Source: Diplodia intermedia
Taxonomy: Eukaryota > Ascomycota > Dothideomycetes > Botryosphaeriales > Botryosphaeriaceae
Direction: 5' to 3'
Assembly: GCA_021495925.1 (NCBI GenBank)
Contig: JAKEKT010000018.1
Coordinates: 62,001 to 126,000 of the forward strand
Length of the DNA: 64,000 bases
Numbering within the stretch: position 1 is the stretch's first letter; every line of letters begins with the position of its first letter. Both the position numbers and the translations under genes were made by a program. Under the pieces are notes generated by a model that saw only the letters and a list, made by a program, of their open reading frames with translations, was not told the origin of the DNA and made no database searches. Below are positions 58,906 to 64,000 of this stretch, piece by piece.

Positions 58906-61164
58906 TCAGACACCGCTCCGATGCACTTGAGCTCCACCGTGTCGGATCTGCACTGTTTCCCTCCGTTGCATGACAATCAGCGCTCTGTTGAGCGCCTGTT
59001 CGCTGTAACCTTTTGCGTCCACAAACTCTCGCTTTAGCGTTGCTAAGCTGGTAGTCCAGCCAATAGGCAGACGTCTCCGAAGCTCCTCCTCGACCTTGTT
59101 GACCTCTTCCATGAGTTCCCGGCTACCTTGGCCCTCGCCCTGCGTCACGGCGTCCATGGTACTGGCCAGGAAGAGGCGAATCGCCTCGTCCACGTGCGTC
59201 TCGGTGGCAATTGGCGACAAGGTCATCTTCGCCAAAGATTCTGTTATACGGACAATGGCTTCGAGCTGACGAACGGTAATGGGAATGGATGAGCGGGCAT
59301 TGGCAGTCATCTCGGCAGCATGGACTTGACGACGGATGCTGACGAAGTGCGAAGACAGCTTTTCTGCCGCCTCAGCTGAGAGACGAGGGGCGCATTTCCT
59401 GGAAGATTGGTCAAAACAGCTATCCGGCAACGGCACTGGGTTGTAACTTACTGTTTGCAATAGCTGATGTAGCGCTTCATCTTCTCCACTGGAATCTCGG
59501 CTTGCACCTGCTCCTCGAGGCCGCGACCACCCATATGGATGCCCATAACGTGCTTCGCTATCTTCTCGTCGCGGCCACGCTCGTGCTCATCACGGACGAT
59601 GAAAATCATGTCGAAACGAGACAGGATGGTGGTCTGAAAGTCGATGTTTTCGCCTGGCGTCTTCAGATCATCGTACCGTCCAAATATAGGATTTGCCGCT
59701 GCGAGGACCGAGGTCCTAGCGTTCAGGATGGTGGTGATGCCTGCCTTGGCAATTGAAATCGTCTGCTGCTCCATGGCTTCGTGGATTGCCACACGATCCT
59801 CATCGCGCATCTTGTCAAACTCATCAATGCAAACGACACCTCCGTCCGCCAGAACCATTGCACCACCTTCTAGGTAGAATTCACGCGTGTTGTGGTCACG
59901 CTGGACAGAGGCGGTCAAACCGGCAGCGGAAGAACCCTTGCCGGAAGTGTAAATGGCAATTGGCGCAACCTTCTCGACAAACTTCAACAACTGCGACTTG
60001 GCCGTACCTGGGTCACCGAGAAGAAGAACGTTGATATCTCCTCTCAGCTTCATGCCGTCAGGCAGAATCTTCTTGGCACCGCCAAAAAGGAGACATGCAA
60101 TTGCCTTTTTGATGTCCACATTGCCGTAGATAGAAGGAGCGATGCAGCTCGCGAGAAGCTCGTGGAGGTCGGGTCGCCTACTCATCTCCAGGAATTCTTG
60201 CTCTTCCTCTTCCGTGAAGGTGGCGTTGCCTTTCATGGTGTGATCGACGTCCGATTGGATGCCGACGGCGCGAAGATAAGGATTGCGGATGGCAACGGCG
60301 GCGTTGTTCTTGCCGCCTTTGCTCTGGTAGATGGAGAACACGCCCATAACGGTGCATCGCGAACCAGGGACGACTCTGTTGCACAGGTAACGGTCGGCAG
60401 AGATCAGGATGTGGCGGGGCAGCTCTCCAACCGGGACCTGGTCGGGAGCCTCCTGAAGCTTTAGAACTTGCTGATCGATGAAAGCACACTTCTCGTGGAC
60501 GACGAAGTAGGGATCTAGCGGGCACTTGTCCGCTGTATCGCCCTCGGTCCTTTCCCTTGCGCAAGTCCGCGGCAACGAAACGCCAGCGAAGCCACTCGTC
60601 ACTGGTAGCGTCTGCGAGTGTTGGCAGCTACGACATTGTATTTGAAGTGTGGTTGCTTTCGAGGTCAGGGTAGAGGCGCCGATGACGATGCCGGGTATGC
60701 GAACAAGGTGAGAAACATTGGTGGCGTTGAGGTCGCGAATGGAGATTTGAGAGGCGGACGAGTGGAGGAGGAGCTGATGTTGGGGAAGAACGATGTTCTT
60801 CTGCGAAGGGTAGACGATGCGATGGGTGCAGGTCTTGAGGGCGGCCTCGAAAAGAGGAATGATTTCGGCGGGGGTGGTGGTGAGCCTGTGGGCCAACTCC
60901 TCGTTGTAGGAGATGAGGTGGGCGATGTCAATGTCGCAGTAGTATTGCTTTATCAACACGTTCTCGCGGATCTGATCCCTGCAGACAATCAGCAATGTTG
61001 AGGAGCTTGGGCAAGAGCAAAGCGCACCTGTAGGTGAAGACATTGTCGATGTGGAAATCGAGGACGAAGTCGGTCAGCAGCTGCTGGACGTGAGAATTCG
61101 TGTTCTCGGACTCGTTGCGATCGGGGCCAAAGAGGCTGAGGGAGTATGTGCTTTGGCGATCCAT
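58906..61164 (-). CDS. mcm5: MCM5 subunit of the replicative helicase
   Basis: Three exons (61164-61028, 60978-59452, 59398-58906) encode 718 residues, normal for Mcm5. The start MDRQSTYSLSLFGPD is the family N-terminus. A C4 zinc finger follows (C161, C164, C185, C198). The AAA+ core has Walker A GDPGTAKSQLLK (~367-378), Walker B GGVVCIDEFDKM (~425-436) and the arginine finger ILSRFD (~497-502). The C-terminal winged-helix part ends in HRSGV. Mcm5 is part of the Mcm2-7 ring that unwinds DNA at replication forks and pairs with Mcm2 at the gate. Junctions restore FTYRDQIRENV and SYCKQKCAPRLS. The gap to the upstream hypothetical gene is only 155 bp and carries two ACGCGT boxes, a known mark of G1/S genes. 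Confidence 0.96.
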
Positions 61165-61243
61165 TGCGGTGTTGTTTGCGGAGTGGTTGCTGTGGTGTTG
61201 CGGGCGGGCCAGAAGAAAAGGCGAAAGCCCGGCAGCTCGCGCG

Positions 61244-61249
61244 ACGCGT
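61244..61249. promoter_or_regulatory. MCB box (ACGCGT) upstream of mcm5
   Basis: A palindromic ACGCGT begins 80 bases upstream of the MCM5 start. It is the core site of the MBF cell-cycle factor (Mbp1/Swi6 type) that drives G1/S transcription in fungi. Confidence 0.6.
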
Positions 61250-61271
61250 CCCCCACGCGCCTGCACGCGCC

Positions 61272-61277
61272 ACGCGT
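61272..61277. promoter_or_regulatory. Second MCB box (ACGCGT) upstream of mcm5
   Basis: A second ACGCGT begins 108 bases upstream of the MCM5 start, 28 bases from the first. A pair at this spacing in a 155-bp intergenic gap makes MBF control of mcm5 likely. Confidence 0.6.
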
Positions 61278-61319
61278 AAAGTGGCTGGCCCGTGTGACAA
61301 GGCTGCGGCCACCAATTAA

Positions 61320-62576
61320 TTACCTACCCTTTCCAAACAATCCGCTGCCCATCTTCCGCACTTGCTCTTCTGTCCCAACAACCAAACTCACAAACACCCT
61401 GTCGCCTCCGATGAGCTCCGCCTTGGCCTGCTGGAACGCCCCCATAGGCGGAGCTGCGTAAACCGGTCCTAACCCTTTGCCACCGTCCTCAACGCTCCAA
61501 ACCACCAGCTCCCCCTCCCTCGACGCACGCACGGCATGTCCAATGCCATCTGATGAATTCCTCACCAAGGCAGCCACCGCAAAGGGATCGTCCATGAACA
61601 GCGTCCCGTCGCCGGCAAGCTGAGCCATTACGCGGGTTGCCGGTGCTTCGTGCGCTTTTGCTTCATCAGTGGGGGTTCCGACGTGCACTGGGGAAGTGGG
61701 CGATGCTGAGACTTGATCAGTGGCGTGGTCGTGCCGGCAAGGAATGGAAGGCAGACGGGCAGGGCTGGAAGGTGGCGTGCAGGTGCCCGAAAGGTGGTGA
61801 GCGGCATGAGTGCGTCCCGGTGGAGTGGTACTTTCGTGATCCAGAGTGAACCTTTCTGGCATCGACTCATGCGTGGAGGGCCGAGTTTGTGGAAGTGGCT
61901 CACGGGTAGGGGTTCTGTCCACATTGAAGCGGGGCTGCTCATAGCTGTGGTCTTCGGCAGTGACCGGGCTATCTGGCTGTTGCCAGTCACCAGGATACCA
62001 CCATTCGGTGTGCCAAAAGGGTCGTGTTTCCATCAGGCCTTGGCCGTGTCCGAACTGGATCGCTCTGACAGTAAGTTCATAGCACTTCCTCTCCTTGGCT
62101 TGACCATGATCCTTCTCCATCCATTGTTCTTTCACGTACTCCAAAAGTCTTACGAGTGGCGCCCAGAACGCATTGTCCAGGTGCTCTCCCTTCAAATTCC
62201 CGTTGACCCAATCCTGCAAGTTGACTTGCTGGACGCTTCCGGCTGGATATGGCACGTACGTACAATCTCTATGCACTGAATCGGCTAGGACATCATCCTC
62301 CGCTGGTTCTGCTGATATACCGGGGGCATTGAGGAGGATCGGTGAGAACGTCCCGGCAATGCCCCTTCCAATGGCGAGATTGAACAGGTGAGTCTGGCTG
62401 CTCGCCTGTTCCAGAAGCGATGTTTCGAGTGCGGGTCCACGGTAGATGAAGTCCGAGGTGTGAATGACGCGGGTGAGATGGTGAGGATAAGGCACCTGAT
62501 CATAGGTGAGGAACGTGAGGTGCGGCTTGTGGGCAGTCGTGCAAGAGTTATTCGTAAATTCCACACCGGGCGGCAT
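61320..62576 (-). CDS. Hypothetical protein, 418 aa
   Basis: A single frame of 418 residues from an ATG in the context aagATGcc. I do not recognise a family. The N-terminal ~200 residues look folded (HLTFLTYDQVPYPHHLTRVI, LFNLAIGRGIAGTFSPILL, DNAFWAPLVRLLEYVKEQWM, ELTVRAIQFGHGQGLMETRP). Residues ~200-310 are rich in Pro, Thr, Ser and His and probably disordered. The last ~100 residues again look ordered (TRVMAQLAGDGTLFMDDPFA, GAFQQAKAELIGGDRVFVSL). No signal peptide or membrane segment is seen. A TATAAAA box lies 63 bases upstream of the start, supporting this start and a real promoter. It is transcribed in the same direction as mcm5, whose start lies 155 bases past its stop. Confidence 0.75.
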   Translation of the reverse strand: MPPGVEFTNNSCTTAHKPHLTFLTYDQVPYPHHLTRVIHTSDFIYRGPALETSLLEQASSQTHLFNLAIGRGIAGTFSPILLNAPGISAEPAEDDVLADSVHRDCTYVPYPAGSVQQVNLQDWVNGNLKGEHLDNAFWAPLVRLLEYVKEQWMEKDHGQAKERKCYELTVRAIQFGHGQGLMETRPFWHTEWWYPGDWQQPDSPVTAEDHSYEQPRFNVDRTPTREPLPQTRPSTHESMPERFTLDHESTTPPGRTHAAHHLSGTCTPPSSPARLPSIPCRHDHATDQVSASPTSPVHVGTPTDEAKAHEAPATRVMAQLAGDGTLFMDDPFAVAALVRNSSDGIGHAVRASREGELVVWSVEDGGKGLGPVYAAPPMGAFQQAKAELIGGDRVFVSLVVGTEEQVRKMGSGLFGKGR

Positions 62577-63321
62577 CTTGTTTCGAAGTGACTCAAGTGG
62601 ATCTGGCTTGGATTGTATGCGAATGATAGGTGCGTCTGTTTTATACCGAGAAGCGTGGGTGCTGGTGTCGTCGCTGACGCGCTGTTGTTTGCGAAGTGAA
62701 GAGGTCTGGCGAATGAACTAGACCATTCTTACGTGACTGGGAGTTGCCAATCAAGATATGGATACTTTAGGAAACAGCGAGGCTGAGTATTACTCACTAG
62801 TTGGGAAAGTGGGAAATCTACAAAGATTGAGACGGGTGGTGCCATCCCTCCACCAAGGCCATTATATTTATGGAATTTGTCTGAGTTAGTCAAAACCAAC
62901 GTCCTGACGCCTTTGTTTGAGTCCAAATACCCAACTCAACTACGAATTAAACACGGTTCACATATTGCGAATGGTTGAGGTTGCAAACGCACTCCAGAGC
63001 AGCCACGAGCGGGCTTTCCTACGACCAGCAGACACCAACAACGCAAGTGCCTCTTGGCCTACGACGAAAAGTGAGGTTGCGACGACTTATGATATCAAGG
63101 TTCTCTGCTCAGCAATGACAGGCATTTAGTTGCAAAGTGATTCCATGAGCAGAGGGGGGTAGCGGCTCCGCTGATGTGACGATGCTGATGGACGACGCAA
63201 AGGCTGACGCAAGGGTCAACGGCGGCAGTTGGGATGACGATATGTGCAAGAACGGATTCAAAAGTCGGGCCTTTGCCATCATGTGATATGTTTTAGCTTT
63301 TCCTTTTCGATCAAAGTCTCG
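62577..63321. other. Intergenic region between hypothetical and oxygenase genes
   Basis: 745 bases that hold the promoter of the hypothetical gene (minus strand) and the 3' UTR of the oxygenase gene. Apart from the TATA box nothing stands out. Confidence 0.55.
62639..62645 (-). promoter_or_regulatory. TATA box of the hypothetical gene at 61320-62576
   Basis: TATAAAA on the minus strand (in ctcggtataaaacagacg) lies 63 bases upstream of the start codon, at a typical distance for a short leader. Confidence 0.6.
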
Positions 63322-64000
63322 CTAGAAAACGTCGCCGTTTCCATAGGACCCGGCACCATCCTTGGTGATGGCGTTGGCACGTTCCAGGATGTACTCGCCA
63401 GCCCTGATTGGCGGGTATTTGGAAGGGGTATCTTCCGAGACACAGTTCGGCAGTGTCTGAGGCTTTCTGTTAGCCGACTACCGAGCCGCAAGGGGAAAAG
63501 ACGACTTACCTCGACCTTCTGGTCGTAATTGATGCTGAAGAAAAACGGGACGCTGTATCTCGCCTCCTTCGTCCTGTTCACCACCCTGTGCACAGTGCTC
63601 TTGTACATATCGTTCGTCCACCTCATCAGAAAATCGCCCACGTTTACAATCAATCCGCCCTCAACCTTGCCCACAGGCACCCAACCCCCCTCCGGACTCA
63701 GAATCTCCAGGCCAGGCGTGCTGCTCGGCAGCAGCAGGGTGAAGCACTCGTAATCCGAGTGGGCACCCAGCCCGATCTTGTCATCGCCCTCCTTGACATC
63801 CACGTCCGTCTCCTTGGCGGGGTAATACATCAGCCTGGCAATGCCGCCGGGATGGGTGGTCATGGCGTCGAAGTACGTCTCCTCCAGGCCCAAACTCAGC
63901 GCGAAGAGCCTGAACAGATGCCTCGCCAGGCCCAGCACGCGGCTATAGTAAGTCCTCACGCCTTCGAAAAAGCCGGGCAAATCCTCCTCCCGGGGCCACA
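63322..64000 (-). CDS. 2-oxoglutarate/Fe(II)-dependent oxygenase, isopenicillin N synthase-like (5' end outside window)
   Basis: The last two exons (64000-63510 and 63456-63322) of a minus-strand gene are present; the start lies beyond the window. The visible part begins WPREEDLPGFFEGVRTYYSR and has the jelly-roll core of the isopenicillin N synthase/flavanone hydroxylase-like family. The iron ligands are GAHSDYECFTLLL (HxD) and STVHRVVN (distal His). RYSVPFFF supplies the RxS motif for 2-oxoglutarate. The join after KVE leads into TLPNCVSEDTPSKYPPIRAG, the usual C-terminal segment, and ends NGDVF. Fungal members act in secondary metabolism or on small molecules such as gibberellins and thymine; the substrate cannot be told. 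It is probably cytosolic. The intron (63457-63509) has a GTAAGT donor. Confidence 0.9.

Overview
The window is nuclear DNA of a filamentous ascomycete (Pezizomycotina), most likely a Dothideomycete; the class is an inference from gene content and style. Most genes carry short introns of 48-116 nt (two in the complex I gene are 133 and 202 nt) with GT...AG ends and CTAAC/CTGAC-like branch sites. The proteins are clearly fungal: Xrn1, Cyk3, Trk, the two-half DUF3433 membrane protein and an AA11 lytic polysaccharide monooxygenase. Coding DNA is GC-rich and there are no operons. I rebuilt splice junctions by hand from reading frames and conserved protein motifs. No prokaryotic, viral or CRISPR feature, no transposon with recognisable ends, and no convincing tRNA or rRNA gene was seen.

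Layout, left to right: the 3' end of a Ctk1-like CTD kinase (+, 1-583); a 6.3-kb gene-poor block; a disordered hypothetical protein (+, 6878-8491); another 4.2-kb gene-poor block; the nuclear exosome cofactor Mpp6 (-, 12680-13490), divergent from the complex I zinc subunit NDUFS6 (+, 14169-15145); Hat2/RbAp48 (-, 15570-17074), divergent from the exonuclease Xrn1 (+, 17528-21916); Cyk3 (+, 23049-27315); a MAT2B/RmlD-like reductase (-, 28422-29595); an AA11 LPMO (-, 32971-34215); a 1299-residue DUF3433 membrane protein (-, 37281-41345); and a CID/RS-domain RNA-processing protein (+, 42880-44682).

The right third is almost all on the minus strand: Yih1/IMPACT (45662-46594), a type II membrane protein of unknown function (47138-48725), Trk potassium transporter (50068-52774), glycogen synthase (54803-57093), Mcm5 (58906-61164), a hypothetical protein (61320-62576), and the 3' part of a 2-oxoglutarate/Fe(II) oxygenase running off the window end (63322-64000).

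Most genes are housekeeping. Four act on RNA polymerase II or RNA fate (Ctk1, Mpp6, Xrn1, CID protein), but nothing shows that they form a functional cluster. I found no convincing new multi-gene system. The best leads are small: a basic tail behind a dibasic site at the end of the LPMO, two MCB boxes in the 155-bp gap upstream of MCM5, a GC-AG intron inside the Mpp6 signature, a 20-nt exon in the reductase gene, a displaced cysteine in the Cyk3 transglutaminase-like site, and long GC-rich blocks upstream of several genes.
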